Source: an uncultured Alphaproteobacteria bacterium
Lineage (GTDB): Bacteria > Pseudomonadota > Alphaproteobacteria > Bin95
Length of the DNA: 9,172 nucleotides
Assembly (NCBI GenBank): GCA_913060845.1
Contig: CAJXVF010000058.1
Coordinates: 1-9,172 of the forward strand
Reading direction: 5' to 3'
Shown here: positions 1 through 6,501 of the stretch, one piece after another
Layout: the number at the start of each line of letters is the position of its first letter
Numbering within the stretch: the stretch's first letter is position 1
Program-made: the position numbers and the translations under genes
The notes under the pieces: generated by a model
Told to the model about the DNA's origin: nothing
The model's input: the letters and a program-made list of their open reading frames with translations, nothing else
Database searches by the model: none

Positions 1-49
1 ACGAGATGTAGAGAGGTCTCGTGGGCTCGGAGATGTGTATAAGAGACAG
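1..49 (+). other. Nextera i7-side library adapter (non-biological)
   Basis: Bases 16-30 read GTCTCGTGGGCTCGG and bases 31-49 read AGATGTGTATAAGAGACAG, the Nextera Read 2 adapter and the Tn5 mosaic end. Bases 1-7 (ACGAGAT) match the end of the Illumina P7 oligo, and bases 8-15 (GTAGAGAG) sit exactly where the 8-base i7 index belongs; from memory this is the adapter form of index N707. This is untrimmed adapter assembled onto the contig. Genomic sequence begins at about base 50. Any protein translated through here acquires false residues, such as MCIRDR in one frame. Confidence 0.98.
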
Positions 50-50
50 G

Positions 51-1454
51 GATAACGGGCTTGCCACCATACTGCTTCGCTGTCGCAAGTTCCTGGCTGG
101 TCATCATGAATCCACCATCGCCAACGAAGCCAATGACCAGTTTTTCAGGATAGGCCAGCGACGCGCCAACGGCTGCCGGCACGGCATAGCCCATAGCCCC
201 GCTTGTGGGTGCTGCAAACGTTCCAAGCTGTTGGAACTGCATATAGCGCATTGCCCAGCCGGAGAAATTGCCTGCGTCTACTGTAACAATCGAATCCGGC
301 TGCATCCGCTCTCGGATCGCAAGCATGCATTTGCCAAGATCAAGCGGGCCATCTGCAGGTGCTGGATTAACCCACGCTTCGAAGTCTTCTCGCGCCTGCT
401 TGCGCAGAGCAGCCCAGGCTGGGTTCTGCACAGGTGCTTTCGCTTTGGCAGCTGCCGCAAATTCCGCCATGCCGGATTGAATGCCAAGGTCCGGCTGGTA
501 AACGCGGCCAATCTCCTCAGCCAGGGCATGCACATGGATAAACTGCTTGGAGGGTTTCGGCGATTCCAGCATTTCATAGCCCTGGGTCGTGATCTCACCC
601 AGCCGTGCGCCGACCACCAGCAGCAAGTCAGCGTCTTTCACCAATTGCAGCAGCTTAGGCGCTGGTGCCGTCGATAGATCGCCAACGAAGTTCTGGCCCA
701 TGTGGTCCATGATATCGAGCCGGCGGAACGAGCATGCGACCGGCAGATCATTCGCTTTGGCGAAAGCTTCAATGTCATCCGCCGCAGCCTGGGTCCATCC
801 ACCGCCACCAACGATCATCAGCGGCCGTTTTGTTTTACCCAGCATGTCCATGACGCCATCGACGCCTGCTGGAGACGGCGCTGCGCGGACCGTGTTGAAC
901 GGAACAGCATCCTGGGTGCTGCTGAATTCACGCAGCATGTCTTCAGGAAGCGCTAGTGCCACTGGGCCTGGACGGCCTGACGTCGCTGTCTGGAAAGCGC
1001 GGGCTAGGTATTCTGGAATACGGTCAGCTGTTTCGATCTGCGCCGTCCATTTCGTTACCTGACCGAGCATCCGGCGGTAATCGATTTCCTGAAAGGCTTC
1101 ACGGTCAAACTGATCCCGCGCGACTTGGCCGATCAGCATAATCAGCGGCGTCGAATCCTGGTGCGCCGTATGAAGCCCGATAACGCCGTGACAAGCGCCA
1201 GGCCCGCGCGTCACCATAACGACACCAGGCTTGCCGGTCAGCTTGCCATAAGCCTCAGCCGCGTTTGCCGCACCGGTTTCATTGCGGCAGGTGAACAGAT
1301 TGAAGTCACTGTGATCATAGAGAGCATCCAAGAGCTCCAGGTAGCTTTCACCGGCCACACAGAAGGCTGTGTCACATCCGTGAATGCGCAACTGGTCGGC
1401 CAGGATCTGCCCTCCGTGGCGCATATTGCTGGCGGCTTTTGCTGTATCTGGCAT
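51..1454 (-). CDS. Thiamine-diphosphate-dependent enzyme, acetolactate synthase-like (3' end cut by adapter)
   Basis: The minus strand from ATG 1454-1452 is open for 468 codons to the adapter junction and stays open through the adapter, so no stop exists in the window. The protein matches the acetolactate synthase large-subunit/IlvB-like family (COG0028). Its N-terminal TPP domain has AGESYLELLDAL near residue 34, the probable cofactor-activating Glu59 in CRNETGAANAAEAYG, and TRGPGACHGVIGLHTAHQDS near 80-100. A middle domain has IVGGGGW. The C-terminal TPP domain has VDAGNF and the Mg-diphosphate motif start GDGGFMMTSQELA at about 445. The sequence ends just before the expected Asn of that motif. 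Family members run about 550 residues, so some 80-90 are missing. An AGGAG lies 9 nt upstream of the start (1464-1468). The family includes acetolactate synthases, oxalyl-CoA decarboxylases and sulfoacetaldehyde acetyltransferases. No small subunit lies beside it, and the substrate cannot be fixed here. Confidence 0.9.
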
Positions 1455-1490
1455 GGGTCTCGGCTCCTGGGCGGCGATCTTAATTGGTGA

Positions 1491-1519
1491 ATAATATGCG
1501 CGGCAGGAGACACTGTCGG
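1491..1519 (-). promoter_or_regulatory. Candidate sigma70-type promoter of the TPP-enzyme gene
   Basis: On the minus strand a CCGACA (-35-like, 1519-1514, 4 of 6 to TTGACA) is followed after 17 bp by TATTAT (-10-like, 1496-1491, 5 of 6 to TATAAT). Transcription would start near 1484 and leave a leader of about 30 nt before the ATG at 1454, which includes the AGGAG ribosome site. This rests only on consensus matching. Confidence 0.4.
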
Positions 1520-1596
1520 CGCCCCTTTCGTCAATCCAGTATGGATTTCAATTATCCCAGCCAGTTCGTGCGGCAGGGCGTCGCATCATTAGGATT

Positions 1597-1624
1597 GATA
1601 ATCATTCGCATTGCGAATAGTTAT
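1597..1624. promoter_or_regulatory. Fur-box-like iron-responsive operator
   Basis: GATAATCATTCGCATTGCGA closely resembles proteobacterial Fur boxes (GATAATGATAATCATTATC type). It sits in a longer dyad: ATTCGCA (1604-1610) and TGCGAAT (1612-1618) are exact inverted repeats around one central base, and ATAA (1598-1601) and TTAT (1621-1624) extend the symmetry. The site lies about 210 bp upstream of the Fe(III)-binding protein gene, which is what makes an iron role credible. It probably overlaps the promoter of that transcript: TTGATA at 1595 and TATTAT at 1622 are -35/-10-like but not ideally spaced. The cognate regulator (Fur, Irr or RirA type) cannot be proved from sequence, but the motif is unlike the TTTAGAA-type Irr box. 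Confidence 0.65.
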
Positions 1625-1652
1625 TATTCTTAGTACCCTCCAATTGCGTCGA

Positions 1653-1829
1653 ATGGCGACGCGGCCAACTTCGAGAGTGCGGCGGATGATTGTTCGGATG
1701 CTAGGATTAGGCGGCCTGATTGCGCTAATGCGCATGGCTGACGCAACAGAGCAAGACGGGTCCACTGTCATAAAATGGCTAAATGACGAGACAGCGGCAA
1801 AGCCACCGGCTTCGCCCGATAAGGATTGA
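1653..1829 (+). CDS. Possible small hypothetical protein ahead of the iron-binding protein
   Basis: This is an open frame of 58 codons from ATG 1653, or 47 codons from ATG 1686. The frame extends upstream to a TTG at 1611, but that lies inside the Fur-like dyad and is an unlikely start. The predicted product has a basic N-terminus, a short hydrophobic stretch (MLGLGGLIAL, too short for a confident membrane span) and a polar, Pro/Ala-rich C-terminus. I do not recognise it. In its favour: it lies between the putative operator and the iron SBP, and its TGA (1827-1829) is 5 nt before the SBP ATG, with the SBP ribosome site inside its last codons, an arrangement that suits translational coupling. 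Against it: no strong ribosome site and little codon bias (about half of third positions are G or C). It may be just a leader. Confidence 0.35.
   Translation: MATRPTSRVRRMIVRMLGLGGLIALMRMADATEQDGSTVIKWLNDETAAKPPASPDKD
1821..1825 (+). promoter_or_regulatory. Ribosome binding site fixing the SBP start
   Basis: AAGGA ends 9 nt before ATG 1835. An in-frame TTG at 1826 directly abuts this site and so could not use it. This supports the ATG as the start. Confidence 0.7.
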
Positions 1830-1834
1830 TACGG

Positions 1835-2851
1835 ATGAAATTTCAAAAACTGCTCGCGGCGGCGATTAGCCTGACCGCAGTAACAGCAACCACGGCGGCG
1901 ACCGCTGATGAGGTCAACGTCTACTCGTACCGCCAGCCGTTCCTGGTCGAACCACTGTTCAAACGCTTTGAGGCGGAGACCGGTACGAAGGTCAATGTCT
2001 TGTTCGCCAACAAAGGCCTTGTCGAGCGCTTAAAGGCTGAAGCCCGGAATTCGCCTGCAGACCTTATCTTCACCGTGGACATTGGCCGCTTGAATGATGT
2101 GAAAGAAGCAGGCGTTACACAGCCAGTTTCTTCTGACGTCCTAACAAAAATAATTCCGCCGCAATATCGCGACCCCGCAGGCAACTGGTTTGCGCTAACG
2201 ACACGTGCTCGGGTCATTTACGCAGCCAAAGGCCGCGTCGAAGGCTGGAAAACGCTGACCTATGAAGATTTGGCTGACCCAAAATACAAAGACCGCGTCT
2301 GCACGCGCAGCGGTAAGCACGCATACACAATTGCTCTTGTCGCCTCCATGATCTCTCACCATGGTCGGAAAGACGCAAAAACTTGGCTAACAGGCGTCAA
2401 AAATAACCTAGCCCGCCGTCCGCAAGGCAATGACCGTGCACAGGTAAAAGCGATCAAAGATGGCCTTTGCGATGTGGCGCTTGGCAACAACTACTACTTC
2501 GGCAAAATGATGAGCGATCCCAAGCAACGTCCCTGGGCGGAAGCCGTGCATGTCGCCTTCCCGAACCAGCAGAATCGCGGTGCACACGTAAATATCTCTG
2601 GCATGGCTATGGCGAAGCACGCACCTAATCCAAGTGCTGCGAAGAAGCTGATGGAATGGCTGGTCGGCGCGGAAGCACAATCCATCTACGCCGAGCAGAA
2701 CTATGAGTATCCGATCCGTGAGGGCGTGAAATGGACACCTCTACTGGCGGACCTTGGCACGTTCAAATCCGACGCTTTGCCGATTTCTACGATCGCGGAG
2801 TTGCGCAAGGACGCGGTCAAATTGGTCGATGAAGTTGGGTTCGACGGCTAA
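1835..2851 (+). CDS. Periplasmic Fe(III)-binding protein of an iron ABC transporter (FutA/FbpA type)
   Basis: The 338-residue protein is a full-length extracellular solute-binding protein that would deliver ferric iron to an inner-membrane ABC importer. Residues 1-24 form a signal peptide (MKFQKLL, then an Ala/Thr-rich hydrophobic run, likely cleaved in ATA-DE). The mature protein starts DEVNVYSYRQPFLVEPLF, typical of the FutA/AfuA branch. Likely iron ligands by family analogy are a Tyr near 30-32, Tyr164 in CTRSGKHAY, and the adjacent Tyr220-Tyr221 in LGNNYYFG. Cys156 and Cys212 lie at positions that can form the disulfide seen in this branch. NISGMAMAKHAPN and the closing YPIREGV are also family-typical. 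The ATG at 1835 is preferred over a TTG three codons upstream. No permease or ATPase gene is in the window, so it is encoded apart from them. Control by the Fur-like site at 1597 is inferred. The stop TAA touches the opposing PBP1A stop. Confidence 0.93.
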   Translation: MKFQKLLAAAISLTAVTATTAATADEVNVYSYRQPFLVEPLFKRFEAETGTKVNVLFANKGLVERLKAEARNSPADLIFTVDIGRLNDVKEAGVTQPVSSDVLTKIIPPQYRDPAGNWFALTTRARVIYAAKGRVEGWKTLTYEDLADPKYKDRVCTRSGKHAYTIALVASMISHHGRKDAKTWLTGVKNNLARRPQGNDRAQVKAIKDGLCDVALGNNYYFGKMMSDPKQRPWAEAVHVAFPNQQNRGAHVNISGMAMAKHAPNPSAAKKLMEWLVGAEAQSIYAEQNYEYPIREGVKWTPLLADLGTFKSDALPISTIAELRKDAVKLVDEVGFDG

Positions 2852-5050
2852 CTAATTACCGCCTTCATCTCCGTCAGGATACTTGTATTCAACGAAGGGG
2901 CGCTTCTTTGGCGCGAATTGGGGGGAGCCTGCGGGCTCCTCCTTCTTTGTTTGCAGTGCAGGTCCTGCTTTGCGGGTGCGTCGACGATCCGCATATCCGT
3001 GCAAGCCGGGCAACGGTTTCGGCGCATATTTAGCACCTGCCTCTGCCATGAACGCTTGCCATATTTCGGCAGGTGGACCACTACCGGACAGGTTCTTGAT
3101 CGGGCGGTTATCGTCATGGCCGACCCATACACCTGCGACTAGGTCCGCCGTATAACCAATGAACCACGCATCACGCCCGGACTGGCTTGTGCCGGTTTTT
3201 CCCGCAGCATCCCGATCAATTTTGGCTCTGACGCCAGAGCCCCATTTTACAACGGCACCCAGCATATCCGTCATGCGAAGCGCCACAGCGGGGTCAACGG
3301 CCTGGGATGGCTCGCTGACTGGTTCGTAAAGGACAGCACCATCCCGGGCGCGAATCTCGCGGATCCCATGAGGCGTTGCGAACCGGCCATGATTGGCAAA
3401 TGCAGCGTAAGCACCTGTCAGTTCCAACAATGAGGCGCCCCCGGCCCCGAGCGTCACGCTCGGCCCATTCGGCAAAGATCGATTTAAGCCAAGGCGACGG
3501 GCGGCCTTAACTGCATTCTGCCGTCCAATACTTTCCGCCAACCGCACAGCCGCCGCATTGAGCGACCGTGCAAGCCCAGCCCGCAGCGTAACGTCGCCAT
3601 AGTAGCGGTCTTTGTAATTGCGCGGTTGCCACTTACCGATACGGATAGGCCCATCATTGATTCGGTCGTCCGGCTCCCACCCTGCCTCTAGTGCGGCCAG
3701 ATAGACGAACGGCTTAAAGGTTGAGCCCATCTGGCGTTCTGCCTGGGTCACGCGATTAAATTGGCTAGCGCGATAGTTGACGCCGCCGACCATGGCGCGA
3801 ACCGCACCATCTGGGGTCATAGCGACAAGTGCGGCTTGAGAGGGCCAATTGGCGGCGCTTACATTTTTGGGGCGGTTATTCAGAATGCGCGCGACCGCAG
3901 CCTCCGCAGCGCGCTGTAGATCTAAGTCCAGCGTTGTCTCAACGAGAACGTCGCTGTCCAATCCAGCCATGAAACCTTCGGCTTGATCCAGCGCCCAATC
4001 GGCGAAATAGCGCGCGCCGCCGCCGCCAGGTGCCGTTAATGCAGTCGCTGCGGCACTGGCAACGCCCATCGGCTGGGCAGCAGCATCGGCTGAGATAAAT
4101 CCAACGTCCGCCATTGCGTTCAACACAAGCTTGGCGCGCGCCGCTGCAGCTTCTGGATTCCTGTCCGGTGCAAGGCGCGACGGGGCTTTCAGGACCGCAG
4201 CCAACAAGGCAGCCTCCCAAAGCGAAACTTCCGTTGCCGGTTTGCCGAAGAACCGCCGTGCAGCAGCATCCACGCCGTAAGCGCCGCCGCCAAAATACAC
4301 ACGGTTCAGATATACCGTCAGAATTTGGTCTTTGCCGAACTTCCGCTCAATCTCTAATGCGAGCAGGGCTTCCCTGGCTTTCCGCCAATAGGAGCGCCTG
4401 TGCGTGAGCAATAAGTTCTTTGCTAATTGCTGGGTGATTGTGCTTGCACCCTGGCGTATTTCACCGCTGGTAATATTGACGAAGAGCGCCCGCGCGACGC
4501 CCCATGGGTCAATTCCGCCATGCTCATAAAACCGCTTGTCTTCGATTGCGATTACCGCGCGCGGTAAGTGCGCTGGCAATTCCGCAACGGTGACCATCAC
4601 CCCGTGCAACTCACCGTATGAAGCGAGGAATGCGCCGTCCTTTGCTAGTAGCGCTGCCGTCGGGCCGCGCTTCAGCCGCGTTGCCTCATCCAGTGATGGC
4701 AATGTCAGATAGAGATACCCAACGAGACATCCTACAGCCACGAATCCCCAGATGCCCATAAGCACCGCCGCCCGAAAAGCCCGGCTGCCCAATGAGCGTT
4801 TAGGCCCGTCTGCCGTGGCGGAGGATTTACGGCGTGGCGGAGGATCTCCTGCTTTAGGCGCCGGCTTTGCTGGCGCTTTGCGGCGTACGGCCGGCTTTGG
4901 ATCTTTGCGTGGAGCTGGCTTTTTCTCTGTTGGCTTTTTCGCAGCCGCTTTTTTCGCTACGGGCTTCTTAGCGGCAGACGTTCTCGACCGAGCACCGACC
5001 TTAGGCGCAGCAGCCTTGTTTTCCCCGTTGCGCCCGCGCTTTTCCGCCAT
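2852..5050 (-). CDS. Class A penicillin-binding protein 1A (peptidoglycan glycosyltransferase/transpeptidase)
   Basis: This 732-residue inner-membrane bifunctional enzyme polymerises lipid II into glycan strands and cross-links the stem peptides in the periplasm. Residues 1-90 are a Lys/Ala/Pro-rich cytosolic tail, followed by one membrane span (about 93-116). The GT51 glycosyltransferase domain (about 125-300) shows all main motifs: EDKRFYEHGGID with catalytic Glu170, GASTITQQLAKN (201-212), RKARE with Glu227, and KDQILTVYLN (240-249). The transpeptidase domain (about 400-670) has STFK with the acyl-ester Ser443 and Lys446, SLN at 496-498, and KTG at 618-620. A low-complexity Lys/Pro/Glu tail ends the protein. 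All catalytic residues are present, so it should be active. The start lies 15 nt after the gapR stop, so the two are probably cotranscribed, although no good ribosome site is seen. Assignment to the PBP1A-type subgroup rather than other class A PBPs is tentative. Confidence 0.96.
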   Translation of the reverse strand: MAEKRGRNGENKAAAPKVGARSRTSAAKKPVAKKAAAKKPTEKKPAPRKDPKPAVRRKAPAKPAPKAGDPPPRRKSSATADGPKRSLGSRAFRAAVLMGIWGFVAVGCLVGYLYLTLPSLDEATRLKRGPTAALLAKDGAFLASYGELHGVMVTVAELPAHLPRAVIAIEDKRFYEHGGIDPWGVARALFVNITSGEIRQGASTITQQLAKNLLLTHRRSYWRKAREALLALEIERKFGKDQILTVYLNRVYFGGGAYGVDAAARRFFGKPATEVSLWEAALLAAVLKAPSRLAPDRNPEAAAARAKLVLNAMADVGFISADAAAQPMGVASAAATALTAPGGGGARYFADWALDQAEGFMAGLDSDVLVETTLDLDLQRAAEAAVARILNNRPKNVSAANWPSQAALVAMTPDGAVRAMVGGVNYRASQFNRVTQAERQMGSTFKPFVYLAALEAGWEPDDRINDGPIRIGKWQPRNYKDRYYGDVTLRAGLARSLNAAAVRLAESIGRQNAVKAARRLGLNRSLPNGPSVTLGAGGASLLELTGAYAAFANHGRFATPHGIREIRARDGAVLYEPVSEPSQAVDPAVALRMTDMLGAVVKWGSGVRAKIDRDAAGKTGTSQSGRDAWFIGYTADLVAGVWVGHDDNRPIKNLSGSGPPAEIWQAFMAEAGAKYAPKPLPGLHGYADRRRTRKAGPALQTKKEEPAGSPQFAPKKRPFVEYKYPDGDEGGN
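2921..2952 (+). terminator. Rho-independent terminator for the iron-binding protein gene, inside the opposing CDS
   Basis: A 9-bp stem pairs 2921-2929 (GGGGGAGCC) with 2934-2942 (GGCTCCTCC), with one G-T wobble and loop TGCG, followed by TTCTTTGTTT (8 T of 10). It is oriented for plus-strand transcripts and lies 70 bp past the SBP stop. It falls within codons for the poorly conserved C-terminal tail of the convergent PBP1A. No T-run follows the hairpin on the minus strand, so it should not stop the PBP1A transcript. Confidence 0.7.
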
Positions 5051-5065
5051 CTGCTAACTCGTGGA

Positions 5066-5320
5066 TCAAGCAGTCGGCGCCATGCCAAGCGCGCTCATAT
5101 AGAGATCCAGCAGCGCTTCCTGCTCAGCCCGATCATTGGAGTCCATTTTGCGCAACTTCAGCACCTGCCGCATTATTTTGACATCGAATCCATTAGCCTT
5201 TGCTTCCGCAAACACTTCCTTGATGTCGGCGACCATGGCTGCCTTTTCTTCTTCAAGGCGCTCAATGCGCTCCATATAGGCTTTGAGCTGCTCGGCTGTA
5301 ATGCCGCCCACATCAGACAT
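5066..5320 (-). CDS. gapR: GapR family nucleoid-associated protein (DUF2312)
   Basis: This 84-residue protein is full length for the family. GapR, characterised in Caulobacter, binds AT-rich and overtwisted DNA ahead of replication forks and transcribing polymerases and stimulates topoisomerases. The family pattern is clear: ITAEQLKAYMERIERLEEEK, an N-terminal helix that forms a coiled coil; then IKEVFAEAKANGFD and KIMRQVLKLRKMD, the basic DNA-clamping segment; and a C-terminal helix (EQEALLDLYMSALG). The gene lies 15 nt upstream of the PBP1A gene and 79 bp downstream of the DUF2786 gene, all on one strand. A GGAAA about 7 nt ahead of the ATG may serve as ribosome site. An AT-rich CAATATAT just upstream may belong to a weak promoter, which would give gapR its own start; that is uncertain. 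Confidence 0.95.
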   Translation of the reverse strand: MSDVGGITAEQLKAYMERIERLEEEKAAMVADIKEVFAEAKANGFDVKIMRQVLKLRKMDSNDRAEQEALLDLYMSALGMAPTA

Positions 5321-5399
5321 TCTTCAATTTCCATATATTGGCAGTGTGTCGGGCGGAGAACCTAGGCCTAGACCTTGGCAGGATCAAGGCGCTTCGGAA

Positions 5400-6038
5400 T
5401 TATCCGCGTGCACGCCTAGTTTGGCCACGGGCATAGCGTTTTGGCTTCGGTTCGGAGCGCATTTTTAGCTTAATGCCTGTAATCTCAAGCACGCTGAGTT
5501 CCGTGATCGCTGCGATTTCTTCAATCGTGAAGGTCGTTTCGCGCAATAACGCACGTGCGTGCGTTGGTGGGTGCATGCGACGACTGCTGCGGCGTTGCGC
5601 TTGCTGCCGCCGTGGCGGCGCCTTCTCTTTATTTTCGCTCTCATCAAGACCGCGCTTTTTGGCCTCTTCAACCGCTTCATTCCACCGCTTATGATCTGCG
5701 TCAGTCGCGCGCCAGGAATGGCTGTCGGTAGATTTTTTGCGCGACATTCCCCAGCGTTCTTCGAACCCTGGCGGCGCCTCGTTGGCCTCTCCAGTCCATG
5801 GCCCGTTTCGCTGCGCTTCACTTTTAGCGCGCGTACGTGCTGCTTCCTCAGCCAGATCCTCCTCGCGACCTGTATGGTCAGCGGCGGCGTCCTCCAGGCT
5901 CATTCCATGCTTTTTCGCCAGCCGTTTGGCTGCAGCAAGCGCTGCTTCCCGCTCGCCCTCGAACGGACTCTCAGCGGCAAGCTTCAGCAGATTATGAAAC
6001 CGCCGCCGCTCATCTTTGTTAAAGCCGCCAGAAATCAT
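5400..6038 (-). CDS. DUF2786 protein with C-terminal helix-turn-helix-like segment
   Basis: The 212-residue protein has unknown function. Residues 8-52 (RRRFHNLLKLAAESPFEGE, then AAAKRLAKKHGMSLEDA) match the DUF2786 pattern of two short helices found in many phage and bacterial proteins. Residues 53-155 are charged and low in complexity, probably disordered, with many Glu, Lys and Arg. Residues 162-194 (LLRETTFTIEEIAAITELS, then IKLKMR) look like a helix-turn-helix, with a very basic tail (RYARGQTRRARG). The whole protein is therefore plausibly nucleic-acid binding, but that is inference. An AGGAG site lies 4 nt before the ATG (6043-6047). Its promoter region carries the TAGCG repeat array, so it is the nearest candidate for regulation by, or autoregulation through, those sites. 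It lies upstream of gapR on the same strand. Confidence 0.85.
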   Translation of the reverse strand: MISGGFNKDERRRFHNLLKLAAESPFEGEREAALAAAKRLAKKHGMSLEDAAADHTGREEDLAEEAARTRAKSEAQRNGPWTGEANEAPPGFEERWGMSRKKSTDSHSWRATDADHKRWNEAVEEAKKRGLDESENKEKAPPRRQQAQRRSSRRMHPPTHARALLRETTFTIEEIAAITELSVLEITGIKLKMRSEPKPKRYARGQTRRARG

Positions 6039-6057
6039 CCCTCTCCTTTGGGAATAT

Positions 6058-6118
6058 CGCTAAAAAAGAACATTTTAGCGGACGCCGTCCATTTTAGCGA
6101 CCCTCTTGCACCCTAGCG
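6058..6118. repeat. Phased array of four TAGCG motifs in a divergent promoter region
   Basis: TAGCG occurs at 6076-6080, 6095-6099 and 6114-6118, exactly 19 bp apart. Its inverse CGCTA is at 6058-6062, 18 bp before the first. The two inner copies share the longer CATTTTAGCG (6071-6080 and 6090-6099). The inverted copy and the first direct copy form an 8-bp perfect stem (CGCTAAAA at 6058-6065, TTTTAGCG at 6073-6080). Read on the minus strand, the inner copies contain TAAAAT, a fair -10 hexamer. The array lies 20-80 bp upstream of the DUF2786 start and 116 bp or more from the plus-strand gene at 6234. A multi-site operator is the likeliest role; the regulator is unknown. Confidence 0.6.
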
Positions 6119-6233
6119 AGATCAGGTGGAAGCGGCGTAAACAGCCTCGCAGTGATTTATGTAGTATCATCTGCACTCGGGCCGCAACGCTTAATACCGT
6201 GCGCCGATTCGAACTTTTGGGAGACGTTGGTCC

Positions 6234-6473
6234 ATGTTTGGCTTGAGCTTCGCCAAGATCCTGCTGTTCCTTGCTGTGGCGGCCATCGTATTTGTTGGCT
6301 GGCGCAAGCTAACCGGCTTGGGTGCTGCCGTTGATAGGCTTGGAAAGGCCGCGCAGAACGCCAGCGGCAAAGGCAAACAGAAGAAGCCAGCGGAACCCGA
6401 AGTCGTCGATCTGGTCAAAGATCCCGAGACCGGCAGCTACACCCCGCGACAAAATACCCGGCCTAACGACTAA
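6234..6473 (+). CDS. Small single-pass membrane protein, unknown function
   Basis: A 79-residue protein starts MFGLSFAKILLFLAVAAIVF, giving one membrane span at about residues 4-22 with a very short N-terminus. A Lys/Gln-rich linker (GKGKQKKPAEPE) and a conserved-looking end, VVDLVKDPETGSYTPR, follow. That end resembles the DLVxCPxCGxY segment of small proteobacterial membrane proteins, but here both cysteines are absent (DPETG), so metal binding by that segment is unlikely. A GGGAG lies about 10 nt before the ATG. It precedes glyQ on the same strand with a 122-bp gap. I do not know its function; its proximity to glyQS may simply be conserved neighbourhood. Confidence 0.75.
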   Translation: MFGLSFAKILLFLAVAAIVFVGWRKLTGLGAAVDRLGKAAQNASGKGKQKKPAEPEVVDLVKDPETGSYTPRQNTRPND

Positions 6474-6501
6474 GGTTTTGTTGCCCTGGCTTAAACCCGC
6501 A

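Noticed and set aside
21..677. Plus-strand 218-codon frame at the left end
   Set aside because: It starts inside adapter and is antisense to the motif-rich TPP-enzyme frame; its product resembles nothing known.
1611..1652. TTG start for the small ORF before the SBP
   Set aside because: It would place the start codon inside the Fur-like operator, where promoter elements are expected.
5362..5371. CTAGGCCTAG palindrome between gapR and the DUF2786 gene
   Set aside because: A single 10-bp palindrome with no second copy nearby and no link to a promoter or T-run; chance is sufficient.
5371..5390. CCTTG/CAAGG hairpin downstream of the DUF2786 gene
   Set aside because: Only a 5-bp stem and no T-run on either strand, so it is not a convincing terminator.
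6058..6118. Reading the TAGCG array as a CRISPR fragment
   Set aside because: Repeat units are 5-10 bp with 9-14 bp between them, far too short, and no cas gene is present.
6152..6334. 60-codon plus-strand frame overlapping the small membrane protein
   Set aside because: No ribosome site, unusual composition, and it overlaps a better-supported gene in another frame.
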